From: Exiguobacterium qingdaonense
GTDB taxonomy: Bacteria; Bacillota; Bacilli; Exiguobacteriales; Exiguobacteriaceae
NCBI RefSeq assembly: GCF_018617855.1
Contig: NZ_JACSKY010000011.1
Span: forward strand, 1-64,000
Reading direction: 5' to 3'
Length of the DNA: 64,000 nucleotides
The number at the start of each line of letters is the position of its first letter. Within the stretch, counting starts at the first letter, position 1. Positions 20,515-30,371 of this stretch are shown piece by piece. Made by a program: the position numbers and the translations under genes. The notes under the pieces are model-generated. The model saw only the letters and a list, made by a program, of their open reading frames with translations, made no database searches and had not been told where the DNA came from.

Positions 20515-21456
20515 ATGGCTTCGCAAAATACAGAAAAAGATTTAAATACGGTTGCGGATGAAACGATTGATAGTGTGAATCGATTCGTGGAATATTTCAA
20601 AGATACGGACATGTGGATTGGACTTGGGATTAAACTCGCCGGTGTGGCGCTCATTATCCTCGGTTTATATATCGCGACAAGAATTTTGACCACGATGGTG
20701 GAACGCGTGTTTACGCTTCGAAAAATAAAAGAAAATGACATTGTCGCACAACGACAGAACGAAACGTTATTGAAACTGGCACAAAATACGATTCGTTATG
20801 TCATTGGATTGATCATGGTGCTGACGGTGCTTGGGCAATTCGGCGTAAATATTGCCGGGTTGATCGCTTCAGCCGGGGTGGCAGGTCTCGCTATTTCGTT
20901 TGGTGCCCAAAGTTTGGTGAAGGACGTCATCACCGGTGCGTTCATCATTTTCGAAAACCAGTATAAAAATGGGGATTACGTCAGCTTGAACCAAGAAGTT
21001 GAAGGGATTGTCATCGAGGTCGGTATTCGAACGACGAAACTAAAAGGATTGAACGGACAAGTATCCATCATTCCGAACGGACAGATCATGCAAGTGACGA
21101 ACTACTCACTTGAAAACAGTGTGGCGGTCGTCGATGTCGGTGTCGCTTACGAAGAAGATATGGAACGCGTCGAATCAGCAATCAAAGAGATTGCAAAAGA
21201 AGTCGAGGCAAAATATCATGACCTCTTCATCGAACCGATTACTCTCGCTGGAGTGCAGTCGCTTGGTGCTTCAGAAGTCGTCTATCGCTTGATGGCAGAA
21301 GTACCACCGACCCAGCATTTCGCGGCCGGACGAATTTTGCATAAAGAATTGAAGGCTGGATTCGACCAACGTGACATTGAAATTCCGTACCCACGAACAG
21401 TCATGCTTCCACCTAACCCGACTCCTAAAGGAGGAGAAGCAGAAAATGCACAGTAA
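20515..21456 (+). CDS. MscS-family small-conductance mechanosensitive channel
   Basis: 313 residues. A membrane helix at about 45-65 and others to 150, with the pore-lining segment ASAGVAGLAISFGAQSLVKDVITGAFIIFENQY, which is the signature of MscS TM3. The cytoplasmic beta domain continues with GDYV and RTTKLKGLNGQVSIIPNGQI. These channels release solutes upon hypo-osmotic shock. It sits between yyaC and yyzM-ychF, and its end overlaps the next gene by 11 bases, so the two are co-translated. Confidence 0.92.
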   Translation: MASQNTEKDLNTVADETIDSVNRFVEYFKDTDMWIGLGIKLAGVALIILGLYIATRILTTMVERVFTLRKIKENDIVAQRQNETLLKLAQNTIRYVIGLIMVLTVLGQFGVNIAGLIASAGVAGLAISFGAQSLVKDVITGAFIIFENQYKNGDYVSLNQEVEGIVIEVGIRTTKLKGLNGQVSIIPNGQIMQVTNYSLENSVAVVDVGVAYEEDMERVESAIKEIAKEVEAKYHDLFIEPITLAGVQSLGASEVVYRLMAEVPPTQHFAAGRILHKELKAGFDQRDIEIPYPRTVMLPPNPTPKGGEAENAQ

Positions 21457-21649
21457 AGCTTATGCGTTGAATGATATCGTGGAAATGAAAAAGCCACATG
21501 CCTGCAAGACGAATCGCTGGCAAATCACACGTGTAGGGATGGACATTCGTATCAAGTGCCAAGGCTGCGGGGCGAGCGTGCTCATGCAGCGTCGAGACTT
21601 TGATAAACGATTCAAGAAGGTGCTTGAACAAGGGAACGCCGCCGAATAA
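21446..21649 (+). CDS. yyzM: DUF951 protein YyzM
   Basis: 67 residues from the ATG at 21446 behind AAAGGAGGAG. The sequence MHSKAYALNDIVEMKKPHAC then KTNRWQITRVGMDIRIKCQGCGA is characteristic of DUF951. It has Cys at HAC and CQGC, probably binding zinc. Function is unknown. It regularly precedes ychF in Firmicutes, as here. Its 3' end forms the 5' arm of a terminator. Confidence 0.9.
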   Translation: MHSKAYALNDIVEMKKPHACKTNRWQITRVGMDIRIKCQGCGASVLMQRRDFDKRFKKVLEQGNAAE

Positions 21650-21660
21650 GCGGCGTTTTT
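21636..21660 (+). terminator. Terminator of mscS-yyzM
   Basis: ACGCCGC pairs with GCGGCGT over a seven-base loop and is followed by TTTT. The stop codon of yyzM lies in the loop. Confidence 0.8.
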
Positions 21661-21680
21661 CTTTAGGTTATGAACGTGAG

Positions 21681-21709
21681 TTGCGGTTTAATTGTAGACT
21701 ATCTATAAT
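21681..21709 (+). promoter_or_regulatory. ychF promoter
   Basis: TTGCGG (21681-21686) and TATAAT (21704-21709) with a 17-base spacer, about 95 bases before the ychF start. Confidence 0.65.
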
Positions 21710-21766
21710 TGTGAAGGATGTGACGGTGTGGTGTACTAGAGGTGCCCACTCCACAGACGGCTTAAC

Positions 21767-21780
21767 ATTTCCCGGGAAAC
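21767..21780. promoter_or_regulatory. Noc-binding site in the ychF leader
   Basis: ATTTCCCGGGAAAC matches the Bacillus Noc-site consensus ATTTCCCGGGAAAT at 13 of 14 positions. It is in the 5' untranslated region of ychF, 3 kb from noc. Confidence 0.65.
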
Positions 21781-21802
21781 ACCGGATGAGGAGGAACTAT
21801 TA

Positions 21803-22903
21803 GTGGGATTAACAGCAGGAATTGTCGGATTGCCAAACGTCGGGAAGTCGACGTTGTTCAATGCGATTACACAAGCAGGAGTCGAAGCGGCCAACTATCC
21901 GTTTGCGACAATCGACCCGAACGTCGGGGTCGTCGAAGTACCGGATGCACGTCTTGATCGATTGACTGAACTCGTCAACCCGAAGAAGACGGTGCCAACA
22001 GCGTTTGAATTTACAGATATCGCCGGGATTGTAAAAGGCGCATCAAAAGGTGAAGGACTCGGTAACAAGTTTTTGGCGAACATTCGTGAAGTCGATGCGA
22101 TTTGCCAAGTCGTTCGTTGTTTTGAAGATGAGAACATCACACACGTCGCTGGTCGTGTTTCACCAATTGACGACATTACGACAATCAATCTTGAATTGAT
22201 TTTAGCAGACCTCGAGCAAGTCGAAAAACGCATTTCACGTGTTCAAAAGATGGTGAAGGCGAAAGATAAAGGGGCCGTGCAAGAACTTGAAGCTCTTGAA
22301 GTCGTGAAAGAGGTGCTTGAATCAGAGCGCCCAGCACGTGTAGCTGAGTTGTCAGAAGACCAGCTTGCAATCGTCAAACACTTCCAATTGCTCACGATGA
22401 AGCCGATGCTTTATGTGGCAAACGTGAGTGAGGACGAAGTGGCAGATGCAGACGCGAACGAATTCGTACAAGCCGTCCGTGAGCACGCGGCGACGGAAGG
22501 GTCGAAAGTCATTGTTATCTGCGCGCGAATCGAAGAAGAGATTTCAGAGCTCGAACCGGAAGAGCGCCTTGAGTTCTTACAAGATCTCGGTATCGAGGAA
22601 TCAGGACTCGATCAATTGATCCGAGCAGCGTATTCGACGCTTGGTCTCGCCACATATTTCACAGCTGGCGAGAAAGAAGTTCGTGCTTGGACGTTCAAAC
22701 AAGGGATGAAGGCACCACAATGCGCGGGCGTCATCCATTCTGACTTTGAGCGTGGCTTCATTCGTGCCGAAGTCGTCGCATATGAGGATCTGTCAGCAGC
22801 AGGAAACATGACGACGGTGAAAGAACAAGGGAAACTTCGTTCAGAAGGAAAAGAGTACGTCTTCCAAGATGGCGACGTTGTCACATTCCGCTTCAACGTA
22901 TAA
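21803..22903 (+). CDS. ychF: Redox-regulated ATPase/GTPase YchF (EngD)
   Basis: A 366-residue Obg-family protein starting at a GTG after GAGGAGG. The nucleotide-binding domain begins GIVGLPNVGKSTLFNAITQ and has the switch region DIAGIVKGASKGEGLG. A coiled-coil insertion (about 200-260) and a C-terminal TGS domain (KEVRAWTFKQGMKAPQCAGVIHSDFERGFIRAEV) follow. YchF hydrolyses ATP, binds ribosomes, and acts as a stress-response inhibitor. It stands alone with its own promoter. Confidence 0.96.
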   Translation: MGLTAGIVGLPNVGKSTLFNAITQAGVEAANYPFATIDPNVGVVEVPDARLDRLTELVNPKKTVPTAFEFTDIAGIVKGASKGEGLGNKFLANIREVDAICQVVRCFEDENITHVAGRVSPIDDITTINLELILADLEQVEKRISRVQKMVKAKDKGAVQELEALEVVKEVLESERPARVAELSEDQLAIVKHFQLLTMKPMLYVANVSEDEVADADANEFVQAVREHAATEGSKVIVICARIEEEISELEPEERLEFLQDLGIEESGLDQLIRAAYSTLGLATYFTAGEKEVRAWTFKQGMKAPQCAGVIHSDFERGFIRAEVVAYEDLSAAGNMTTVKEQGKLRSEGKEYVFQDGDVVTFRFNV

Positions 22904-22974
22904 GTTGATTTACGGAAACGTATTGTAAAAGTAAAAGAAGTTTGATAGTATATTATGACGTGAGTAAAACAATT

Positions 22975-23025
22975 GTTTGCTCCTTGCTCCTACAACCGGT
23001 AGGGGCCGTTAGTCCAAGAGGAGGT
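22975..23025 (+). promoter_or_regulatory. Ribosomal S6:S18 leader element upstream of rpsF
   Basis: Directly before rpsF, CCTAC (22989-22993) and GTAGG (22999-23003) form a hairpin with loop AACCG, followed by GGCCGTTAGTCC before the ribosome-binding site. This arrangement resembles the widespread mRNA structure bound by the S6-S18 complex to repress its own operon (rpsF-ssb-rpsR). Judged from memory of the motif. Confidence 0.5.
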
Positions 23026-23033
23026 GAAAGATA

Positions 23034-23321
23034 ATGCGTAAATACGAACTTCTTTACATTATCCGTCCATCAGTTGATGAGGAAGCGAAGAAAGCTTTGA
23101 TCGAACGCTTCAACAACGTCATCACTGAAAACGGCGGTACTGTTGAAAAAACAACAGACATGGGTAAACGTCGTCTCGCTTATGAAATCAACAAGATGCG
23201 TGAAGGACACTACGTTCTTCTTAACATCGTTGCTGAACCTAAAGCGATCCAAGAAACAGAGCGTCTCATGAAGATCTCTGACGACGTTGTCCGTCAAATG
23301 ACAACAAAAGACGAGCGTTAA
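23034..23321 (+). CDS. rpsF: 30S ribosomal protein S6
   Basis: 95 residues, MRKYELLYIIRPSVDEEAKK onward, ending DDVVRQMTTKDER. S6 binds 16S rRNA with S18 on the platform of the small subunit. It is first in the conserved rpsF-ssb-rpsR operon. A strong AGAGGAGGTG site and a structured leader that probably binds S6:S18 precede it. Confidence 0.98.
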   Translation: MRKYELLYIIRPSVDEEAKKALIERFNNVITENGGTVEKTTDMGKRRLAYEINKMREGHYVLLNIVAEPKAIQETERLMKISDDVVRQMTTKDER

Positions 23322-23358
23322 TCCTTAACGTTTCGTATCGTGAAAGGGGAGCTTGGAG

Positions 23359-23862
23359 ATGATTAACCGAGTTGTGTTAGTTGGTCGATTGACTCGCGAT
23401 CCAGAAATGCGTTATACGCAGAGCGGAATCGCCGTAACACGCATTACTCTCGCTTGCGATCGTCCATTCGCTGGACAAGATGGGAAGCGTGAGACGGACT
23501 TTATTGATTGTGTCGTTTGGCGCAAACAAGCAGAGAACGTAGCGCAATACTTGAAAAAAGGCAGCATGGCCGGCGTTGACGGTCGCCTTCAGATCAGTAG
23601 TTACGAAGGACAAGATGGCCAACGTCGTTACCGGGCAGAAGTAGTCGCCGATAGCGTACGCTTCCTAGAACCACGCGGTGCCTCAGCGCAACGTGAGCAA
23701 GCACCATCTGGAGATGTCTTCAGTGGTGGTGAATCAAGTGGATCAGGATGGGGCGCAGGAGCCTCTTCGGCTTCATCCCAATCCTCAAATAAAGGTTTTG
23801 ACGCGGATCCGTTCTCGGGTGGCGGTAAAATCGACTTGTCAGATGATGACTTGCCATTCTAA
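23359..23862 (+). CDS. ssb: Single-stranded DNA-binding protein SSB
   Basis: 167 residues starting [20 protein letters not shown] at the ATG at 23359. The upstream in-frame TTG at 23353 lacks spacing for a ribosome-binding site. The OB fold spans about 1-108. A Gly/Ser-rich linker follows, and the protein ends DDDLPF, the acidic tip that recruits replication and repair partners. It is the middle gene of rpsF-ssb-rpsR. Confidence 0.97.
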   Translation: MINRVVLVGRLTRDPEMRYTQSGIAVTRITLACDRPFAGQDGKRETDFIDCVVWRKQAENVAQYLKKGSMAGVDGRLQISSYEGQDGQRRYRAEVVADSVRFLEPRGASAQREQAPSGDVFSGGESSGSGWGAGASSASSQSSNKGFDADPFSGGGKIDLSDDDLPF

Positions 23863-23905
23863 GCATCATTGACAATTAAAACTAACCTATAAAGGAGGTC
23901 TTCAC

Positions 23906-24136
23906 ATGGCACGTCGTCCAGGAGGTCGTCGTCGTCGTAAAGTATGTTTCTTTACGTCGAACAACATCACTCATATCGATTATAAAGACGTAGAATTGCT
24001 CAAACGCTTCGTTTCGGAGCGTGGTAAAATTCTTCCACGTCGTGTGACTGGTACTTCAGCGAAATACCAACGTCCACTTACTGTCGCTATCAAGCGTTCA
24101 CGTCAAATGGCTTTGCTTCCATACGTTGCAGAGTAA
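23906..24136 (+). CDS. rpsR: 30S ribosomal protein S18
   Basis: 76 residues, a basic N-terminus ([16 protein letters not shown]) followed by the S18 core [33 protein letters not shown]18 pairs with S6 on the 30S platform. It has an AAAGGAGGT site. A strong terminator follows the stop codon. Confidence 0.98.
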   Translation: MARRPGGRRRRKVCFFTSNNITHIDYKDVELLKRFVSERGKILPRRVTGTSAKYQRPLTVAIKRSRQMALLPYVAE

Positions 24137-24146
24137 TGTTTGACGA

Positions 24147-24178
24147 ACGGCTTATCCTTTTGGATAAGTCGTTTTTTT
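24147..24178 (+). terminator. Terminator of rpsF-ssb-rpsR
   Basis: ACGGCTTATCC pairs with GGATAAGTCGT over loop TTTT, followed by seven T. Confidence 0.9.
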
Positions 24179-24287
24179 GTATTTCATCTTGTCTGTAAGT
24201 GTGTAAGTGAAACCGACGAATATGGTATGATAGAGCAGAAACCTTTACGATTCCATGGGTGAACATTACTCATTTTAGGAGGCATAC

Positions 24288-26279
24288 ATGCACAGTGGTG
24301 AAGTAAAAACATCCGTCAAGAACCAATACACGCGACACATGACGCCATATGTGATTGGATTCTTTGTTTCGTTAGGATTGGCGTTATACAGCATTGTAGC
24401 GGCAGTCCCCCTGTTTATGGGTACGCTGATTTTTTTCATTTATCAGCAAGTGACGATGCGACGAGAGCGTAAAATTTGGGAACAGTATGTCCTCTCTCTA
24501 TCTCATCAGATTAAAGATGTCGGAGAAGAAGCGTTGACGACGATGCCGATTGGAATTTTAGTGTTCGATCAGGAAAGACGCATCAGTTGGTACAATGAAC
24601 AGTCCCGGCTAATCTTTGAACTCGATATGGCAATCGGTATACCGCTCGACGCGCTCCATCGTTCATTCGAGGAACTGATTGAAGAGGAAGAGGACGAGGC
24701 TACGATTGAGGTGGGTGACCGTGTTTACCGCGTCTTCTACAATCAAGCACATCGTACGCTTTATTTGTTTGATATGACAGAAGAGGCAGAGATTGAGCAA
24801 AAATATGTGCAATCGCAAACGGTAATCGGTATTTTGTATTTGGATAACTATGATGAGATGTCGACTGCGGTGGACGAACAGGTACGGAGTGAGGTCAATC
24901 GTCGTGTGACGATCCTTCTCAACCAATGGGCGCAACAACATCATGTATACATGCGCCGTACGGCAGCGGATCGCTTTTTCCTCGTCATGAATGAGCGGAC
25001 GTTATCCGAACTGGAGAACAACCGATTCTCGATTTTAGACGAAGTGCGTGAATCGACGAAAGAGCAAAAGATTCCGTTGACGTTATCGATTGGGATCGGG
25101 TGTGGCGAGACGACATTGACTGAGCTCGGCAATTTGTCTCAATCTAGTCTTGACCTCGGACTAGGTCGCGGTGGTGACCAGGCGGTCGTCAAGCGCCATA
25201 ACGGAAAGGTACGTTTCTTCGGAGGGAAGACGAATCCGACAGAGAAACGAACGCGCGTCCGGGCACGTGTCATCTCGAACTCCATGCGTGACTTGATTCG
25301 AGAATCAAGTCGTGTCCTTGTGATGGGACACAAAAATCCAGACATGGATTCGATTGGGGCGTCCATCGGGGTAATGAAATTAGCCGAGTTTGTCGGACGT
25401 GAGGCGTACGTCGTCATCCCTTCCGGTGAGACGAGTATCGGGATTCAGCGTCTTGTTCAAGAAGTAGAGAATGATGATACGCTATATAGCCAGTTTTTGA
25501 CTGAATATGAGGCGCAACCACTTATTGATGAACAGACACTTCTCGTCATCGTCGATACACACCGTCCATCACTTGTCATTTCGCAGGACATTTTACATCG
25601 GTCGGAGCGGGTCGTCGTAATCGACCATCATCGTCGCGGTGAAGAGTTTATCGAGGACCCGGTTCTCGTCTATATGGAACCTTATGCTTCGTCGACGTGT
25701 GAACTCGTTACGGAGTTGATTGAGTATCAAGTCGGAAGTCGCAAACTCTCAATTCTCGAGGCGACGTCACTTCTTGCGGGAATCATGGTCGACACGAAAG
25801 GGTTCACGCTCCGTACTGGCTCGCGTACATTTGATGCGGCATCCTTCTTACGGATTCAAGGGGCCGATACGGTTCTCGTACAGCACTTTATGCGCCAAGA
25901 CCTTGATGCGTATATCGAGCAGTCGCAAATATTAAAAAATACCGAAATTTATGCGGACGGTATGGCGATTGCGGTCGCTTCTGATGACGAAGCGCATCAT
26001 CAAGTGTTGATTGCCCAGTCGGCAGACCAACTGCTGAATATGGAAGGCGTCAAAGCATCATTCGTCATCGCCATCTTGCCGGACGGGCGGACAGGAATCA
26101 GTGCAAGGTCGCTCGGTGACGTCAACGTCCAAGTCATCATGGAAATGCTCGATGGCGGTGGACATTTGACGAATGCGGCGACACAACTTGAGATGAGTTG
26201 TGAACAAGCGAACGTCTTGTTGAAAGAAGCAATTGATCATTATTTGACAGATGAAACCGAAGGAGAGGAATTAGAATGA
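24288..26279 (+). CDS. gdpP: Cyclic-di-AMP phosphodiesterase GdpP
   Basis: 663 residues. Two membrane helices (about 20-55) are followed by a PAS domain (80-165) and a degenerate GGDEF domain (about 175-305) lacking the canonical GGDEF motif. The catalytic DHH domain begins [15 protein letters not shown] (347-361), has the VIDHHRRG motif near 450, and the DHHA1 domain ends with [12 protein letters not shown]. GdpP hydrolyses c-di-AMP and so affects potassium uptake, cell-wall homeostasis and beta-lactam tolerance. It overlaps the rplI start by four bases (ATGA). Confidence 0.96.
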   Translation: MHSGEVKTSVKNQYTRHMTPYVIGFFVSLGLALYSIVAAVPLFMGTLIFFIYQQVTMRRERKIWEQYVLSLSHQIKDVGEEALTTMPIGILVFDQERRISWYNEQSRLIFELDMAIGIPLDALHRSFEELIEEEEDEATIEVGDRVYRVFYNQAHRTLYLFDMTEEAEIEQKYVQSQTVIGILYLDNYDEMSTAVDEQVRSEVNRRVTILLNQWAQQHHVYMRRTAADRFFLVMNERTLSELENNRFSILDEVRESTKEQKIPLTLSIGIGCGETTLTELGNLSQSSLDLGLGRGGDQAVVKRHNGKVRFFGGKTNPTEKRTRVRARVISNSMRDLIRESSRVLVMGHKNPDMDSIGASIGVMKLAEFVGREAYVVIPSGETSIGIQRLVQEVENDDTLYSQFLTEYEAQPLIDEQTLLVIVDTHRPSLVISQDILHRSERVVVIDHHRRGEEFIEDPVLVYMEPYASSTCELVTELIEYQVGSRKLSILEATSLLAGIMVDTKGFTLRTGSRTFDAASFLRIQGADTVLVQHFMRQDLDAYIEQSQILKNTEIYADGMAIAVASDDEAHHQVLIAQSADQLLNMEGVKASFVIAILPDGRTGISARSLGDVNVQVIMEMLDGGGHLTNAATQLEMSCEQANVLLKEAIDHYLTDETEGEELE

Positions 26280-26719
26280 AAGTCATTTTGAAAGTAGATG
26301 TAAAAGGACAAGGGAAAGCCGGAGAAGTGAAGAACGTGGCAGATGCTTACGCAAAAAACGTCTTATTCAAGAAAAATTTGGCGGTTGAAGCGACGCCAGG
26401 TAATTTAAAAGCGTTCGCAGCGAAAGAGCGTCGGGCCGAAGAAGCTGCGGCAGAAGAGTTGCAAGAAGCGAAACAACTCAAAGAAAAGCTTGAAAAAGAA
26501 ACGATTGTCGTCACAACGAAAGCCGGAGAAGGCGGTCGCGTGTTCGGTTCGGTCACGAGCAAGCAAATCGGAGATGCCCTCAAATCAATGGGCTATAAAA
26601 TTGATAAGCGTAAAATCGAACTCGATCATCCGATCAAGGCGCTCGGTTTCACGAAAGTGCCAGTGAAGTTGCACCACGACGTCGTCGCGACGTTGAACGT
26701 ACATGTACAAGAAGCTTGA
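26276..26719 (+). CDS. rplI: 50S ribosomal protein L9
   Basis: 147 residues. The N-terminal rRNA-binding part [21 protein letters not shown] leads into the long connecting helix [20 protein letters not shown] and the C-terminal domain. L9 limits frameshifting and ribosome stacking. It is coupled to gdpP by ATGA and followed 17 bases later by dnaB, the order usual in Bacillales. Confidence 0.98.
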   Translation: MKVILKVDVKGQGKAGEVKNVADAYAKNVLFKKNLAVEATPGNLKAFAAKERRAEEAAAEELQEAKQLKEKLEKETIVVTTKAGEGGRVFGSVTSKQIGDALKSMGYKIDKRKIELDHPIKALGFTKVPVKLHHDVVATLNVHVQEA

Positions 26720-26736
26720 AGGTGAGGTAGAGACGG

Positions 26737-28089
26737 ATGAGTGATGCGATTCAAGTCAATACACCACCGCATAGCGTGGAAGCGGAGCAAGCCGTCTTAG
26801 GGGCGATCATCCTCGATTCAGACCGATTGATCACGGCCTCTGAACGTGTCGACCCGGACGACTTTTATCGTGTCAGCCACCAGCGCATCTTTGAAGCGAT
26901 GTTGAAAATCAACGATCGGGGTGAGCTCGTCGATTTGGTCACGCTCAGTTCCGAACTGCAGGCGCAAGGGATTATAGACGAGATCGGAGGCCTCAACTAT
27001 TTAGCAGAGGTCGCTGAATCCGTCCCGGCCATCGGGAATATCGGCTATTACTTGAACGTTGTCGACCAAAAAGCGGCGCTCCGTCGCCTAATTCGGACGG
27101 CGACCAACATCGTCTCGGACGGGTATGAGCGTCAAGATGAAGTCGATTCCGTGCTGTCAGATGCCGAGCGGAATATTTTAAAAGTATCGCAACGAAAGGG
27201 ACAGTCGAGCTTCCACCCGATTGGTTCTGTCTTATCCGATGCGTATTCGACGATTGAAAAGTTGCATCAGTCGAGCGGAGAGATCACCGGGATTGCGACG
27301 GGGTTCACCGATTTAGATAAGATGACAGCCGGTTTCCAGCGAAACGACCTGATTATCGTGGCCGCTCGTCCATCTGTCGGGAAGACGGCGTTCGCCTTGA
27401 ACATCTCGCAAAACGTCGCGGTCCGTACGGGCGAGAACGTCGCCATCTTCAGTTTGGAGATGGGTGCCGAGCAGCTCGTCATGCGTATGTTGTGTGCGGA
27501 AGGGAACATCGATGCCCAACGCCTCCGGACCGGCCGCCTTGAAGCGGAAGATTGGGGACGCCTATCACTCGCAATGTCGTCACTTTCTCAGGCAGGCATC
27601 TATATCGACGATACACCGGGTCTTCGGGTCAACGAGATTCGAGCGAAATGTCGCCGTTTGAAGCAAGAGCACGGTCTCGGGATGATCATGATTGACTACT
27701 TGCAGCTCATCGTCGGGAACGGAAAACCGGGAGAGAACCGCCAACAGGAAGTATCGGAAATCTCGCGTACGCTCAAAGCGATTGCACGGGAACTTCAAGT
27801 ACCGGTCATCGCCTTGTCCCAGCTCTCGCGTGGGGTTGAGAGTCGTCAAGACAAGCGACCGATGATGTCGGATATCCGGGAATCAGGGGCGATCGAGCAG
27901 GATGCCGATATCGTCGCCTTCCTCTATCGTGATGATTATTACGATAAAGAGAGTGAAGACGCCAATACGATTGAAATCATCATTGCAAAACAGCGTAACG
28001 GTCCGACCGGCACGGTCAAGCTCTCTTTCCGAAAAGAGTACAACAAGTTCGTCAATATGGAGACACAAGCCTTCGCACCACCGATGTAA
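26737..28089 (+). CDS. dnaB: Replicative DNA helicase DnaB (DnaC in Bacillus subtilis)
   Basis: 450 residues. The N-terminal helical domain begins PPHSVEAEQAVLGAIILDSD. The RecA-like motor has Walker A ARPSVGKTAFALN and Walker B MIMIDYLQLI, followed by the SRGVESRQDKRPMMSDIRESGAIEQDAD region conserved in hexameric helicases. It unwinds DNA at the fork and binds primase. The terminator hairpin overlaps its stop codon. Confidence 0.97.
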   Translation: MSDAIQVNTPPHSVEAEQAVLGAIILDSDRLITASERVDPDDFYRVSHQRIFEAMLKINDRGELVDLVTLSSELQAQGIIDEIGGLNYLAEVAESVPAIGNIGYYLNVVDQKAALRRLIRTATNIVSDGYERQDEVDSVLSDAERNILKVSQRKGQSSFHPIGSVLSDAYSTIEKLHQSSGEITGIATGFTDLDKMTAGFQRNDLIIVAARPSVGKTAFALNISQNVAVRTGENVAIFSLEMGAEQLVMRMLCAEGNIDAQRLRTGRLEAEDWGRLSLAMSSLSQAGIYIDDTPGLRVNEIRAKCRRLKQEHGLGMIMIDYLQLIVGNGKPGENRQQEVSEISRTLKAIARELQVPVIALSQLSRGVESRQDKRPMMSDIRESGAIEQDADIVAFLYRDDYYDKESEDANTIEIIIAKQRNGPTGTVKLSFRKEYNKFVNMETQAFAPPM

Positions 28090-28110
28090 CGTCGGTGGTG
28101 TCTTTTTTTT
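28076..28110 (+). terminator. Terminator of dnaB
   Basis: A perfect nine-base stem, CACCACCGA with TCGGTGGTG, is followed by TCTTTTTTTT. The dnaB stop is in the loop. Confidence 0.92.
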
Positions 28111-28126
28111 ACTAGGTAAATAACAA

Positions 28127-28170
28127 AATAACGAACGAATAATTACATCTTATATAAAACGTTCGGTATT
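28127..28170. promoter_or_regulatory. PurBox pair (PurR operator) upstream of purA
   Basis: Two inverted PurBoxes: AATAACGAACGAAT (28127-28140) and, on the other strand, AATACCGAACGTTT (28157-28170). They are 16 bases apart, the spacing required by Bacillus PurR (consensus AWWWCCGAACWWT). The pair lies directly upstream of the purA promoter. Confidence 0.8.
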
Positions 28171-28173
28171 CAA

Positions 28174-28202
28174 TTGACTTTATCGCTTTTCAAGTGTACA
28201 CT
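28174..28202 (+). promoter_or_regulatory. purA promoter
   Basis: TTGACT (28174-28179), 17 bases, TACACT (28197-28202), located just after the PurBox pair and 46 bases before the start codon. Confidence 0.7.
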
Positions 28203-28247
28203 TACGGATGGTTTGAACAGAACGTTGATCAATAAGGAGGATTCATT

Positions 28248-29537
28248 ATGTCATCAGTAGTCGTAGTGGGAACGCAGTGGGGCGATGAAGGGAAAGGGAA
28301 AATCACCGATTTCTTATCGAAACAAGCCGAAGTCGTCGCGCGTTATCAAGGGGGAGACAACGCTGGTCATACGATCGTCTTCAATGATACGAAATATAAA
28401 CTTCATCTCATTCCATCCGGGATCTTCTATTCGGATAAGACGTGTGTCATCGGGAACGGGATGGTCGTCAACCCGAAATCACTCGTGACAGAACTTGCTT
28501 ACTTACATGAGCGCGGTGTGAGCACGGATAACCTCCGGATCTCAAACCGGGCGCATATCATCTTGCCGTATCATCAGCTTCAAGACCGTCTCGAGGAAGA
28601 CGCGAAAGGTGACGCAAAAGTCGGCACGACACTTAAAGGAATCGGTCCGGCATACATGGATAAGGCGGCGCGTATCGGGATTCGTATCGCTGACCTTCTC
28701 GACAAGGAAGTGTTTGCGGAGAAATTGAAGACCGTGCTCGAGTTGAAAAACCGTATGTTCGTAAAAATGTACGAGGTGGACCCGGTCGAGTTCGACGACA
28801 TCTTTGAAGAGTACTACGCGTACGGTCAACAGTTCGCAAAACACGTGTGTGACACATCGGTCGTCTTAAACGATGCACTCGACGACGAGAAGAAAGTCCT
28901 CTTTGAAGGGGCCCAAGGTGTTCTTCTCGATATCGACCATGGAACGTACCCGTTCGTCACGTCATCGAATGCTGCGTCGGGCGGTGTATCAAGCGGTGCT
29001 GGAATCGGACCATCAAAGATTCATCATGTGGTCGGTGTCTGTAAAGCGTACACGTCGCGCGTCGGCGACGGTCCGTTCCCGACACAACTCGATGATGAAA
29101 TCGGACATACGATCCGTGAAGTCGGGAAGGAATATGGAACGACGACAGGTCGTCCGCGTCGCGTCGGCTGGTTCGACTCGGTCGTCGTCCGTCACTCACG
29201 CCGTGTCAGCGGGATCACCGATCTTTGCCTTAACTCAATCGACGTATTGACAGGTCTTGAGACACTCAAAATTTGTACATCGTACGAGTATGAAGGAAAG
29301 CATCTTGACGAGTATCCGCCAAATTTCCGTGTCCTCGAGAAATGTGTACCGGTGTATGAGGAACTTCCAGGCTGGACAGAAGACATCACGGGTGTCCGTC
29401 ACTTCGACGATCTCCCTGAGAATGCGAAGCGCTACGTGCGTCGCATCGAGGAATTGACAGGAATCGAGTTGTTGACGTTCTCGGTCGGACCGGCTCGTGA
29501 GCAAACGGTCATCTTGCGTGATATTTACGAATCATAA
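28248..29537 (+). CDS. purA: Adenylosuccinate synthetase
   Basis: 429 residues. Converts IMP and aspartate to adenylosuccinate using GTP, the first committed step to AMP. The N-terminal phosphate-binding loop is [12 protein letters not shown] and the Lys/His catalytic region GDNAGHTIV follows. The C-terminal signature region [10 protein letters not shown] is present. A PurR operator upstream predicts repression by adenine and relief by PRPP. It stands as a single gene with its own terminator. Confidence 0.98.
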   Translation: MSSVVVVGTQWGDEGKGKITDFLSKQAEVVARYQGGDNAGHTIVFNDTKYKLHLIPSGIFYSDKTCVIGNGMVVNPKSLVTELAYLHERGVSTDNLRISNRAHIILPYHQLQDRLEEDAKGDAKVGTTLKGIGPAYMDKAARIGIRIADLLDKEVFAEKLKTVLELKNRMFVKMYEVDPVEFDDIFEEYYAYGQQFAKHVCDTSVVLNDALDDEKKVLFEGAQGVLLDIDHGTYPFVTSSNAASGGVSSGAGIGPSKIHHVVGVCKAYTSRVGDGPFPTQLDDEIGHTIREVGKEYGTTTGRPRRVGWFDSVVVRHSRRVSGITDLCLNSIDVLTGLETLKICTSYEYEGKHLDEYPPNFRVLEKCVPVYEELPGWTEDITGVRHFDDLPENAKRYVRRIEELTGIELLTFSVGPAREQTVILRDIYES

Positions 29538-29540
29538 GAA

Positions 29541-29565
29541 AGGGAGCCAATGGGCTCTCTTTTTC
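29541..29565 (+). terminator. Terminator of purA
   Basis: AGGGAGCC pairs with GGGCTCTCT over a short loop, followed by TTTTT. Confidence 0.85.
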
Positions 29566-29657
29566 ATTTCCACGGAAATGGACCACGCTTTCTAAGCTGT
29601 ATAAAAAGAGTTACAATGTAGGCATGTACGTTTAATGACAAGAGGAGGACTCACTGA

Positions 29658-30368
29658 ATGGATCGTACGATTTTAGTGGTAGATGACGAACAACCAATCG
29701 CAGATATATTGAAGTTTAAACTTGAAAAAGAAGGTTATCAGGTGCATGTCGCCTATGACGGTGAAGAAGCGCTCGTCAAGGTAGAAGAGGTTCAACCGGA
29801 CCTCATCTTGCTCGACATCATGCTTCCACTTAAAGACGGCATGGAAGTATGTCGCGAGGTGCGGAAAAAGTATGATATGCCAATCATCATGCTGACGGCG
29901 AAAGACTCCGAAATCGACAAAGTACTCGGATTAGAGCTCGGGGCGGACGACTACGTCACAAAACCGTTCAGCTCACGCGAGTTGCTGGCACGTGTCAAAG
30001 CGAACATGCGACGTCACGCAACGGCGCCGGCACCGGAGACGAAAGGAGCCAACGCAAACGATATCGTGCTCGGCGACTTGACGATTCACCCGGATTCGTA
30101 CATGGTGACGAAACGGGATGAGAAAATCGAATTGACGCATCGCGAATTTGAATTGATTCATTATCTTGCGCAAAACATTGGCCAAGTAATGACGCGGGAG
30201 CATTTGCTCCAAACGGTATGGGGCTATGACTACTTCGGTGACGTGCGTACCGTCGATGTCACGGTGCGACGACTTCGTGAGAAAGTAGAAGACAGCCCAT
30301 CGACACCGACGTATATCATTACGCGTCGCGGCGTCGGGTATTATTTAAAGGCAGGGGAAGAAGATTAA
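29658..30368 (+). CDS. walR: Response regulator WalR (YycF)
   Basis: A 236-residue OmpR-type regulator. The receiver domain has the acidic pocket D9/D10, phospho-acceptor D53 and the TKPF Lys motif. The winged-helix DNA-binding domain ends [18 protein letters not shown]. WalR controls autolysins and wall metabolism and is essential in most Bacillota. It starts after AAGAGGAGG and leads the walRKHIJ-htrA operon. Confidence 0.97.
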   Translation: MDRTILVVDDEQPIADILKFKLEKEGYQVHVAYDGEEALVKVEEVQPDLILLDIMLPLKDGMEVCREVRKKYDMPIIMLTAKDSEIDKVLGLELGADDYVTKPFSSRELLARVKANMRRHATAPAPETKGANANDIVLGDLTIHPDSYMVTKRDEKIELTHREFELIHYLAQNIGQVMTREHLLQTVWGYDYFGDVRTVDVTVRRLREKVEDSPSTPTYIITRRGVGYYLKAGEED

Positions 30369-30371
30369 ACG

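Noticed and set aside
22229-22246. Weak parS-like CACGTG in ychF
   Set aside because: Flanks do not match beyond the central six bases.
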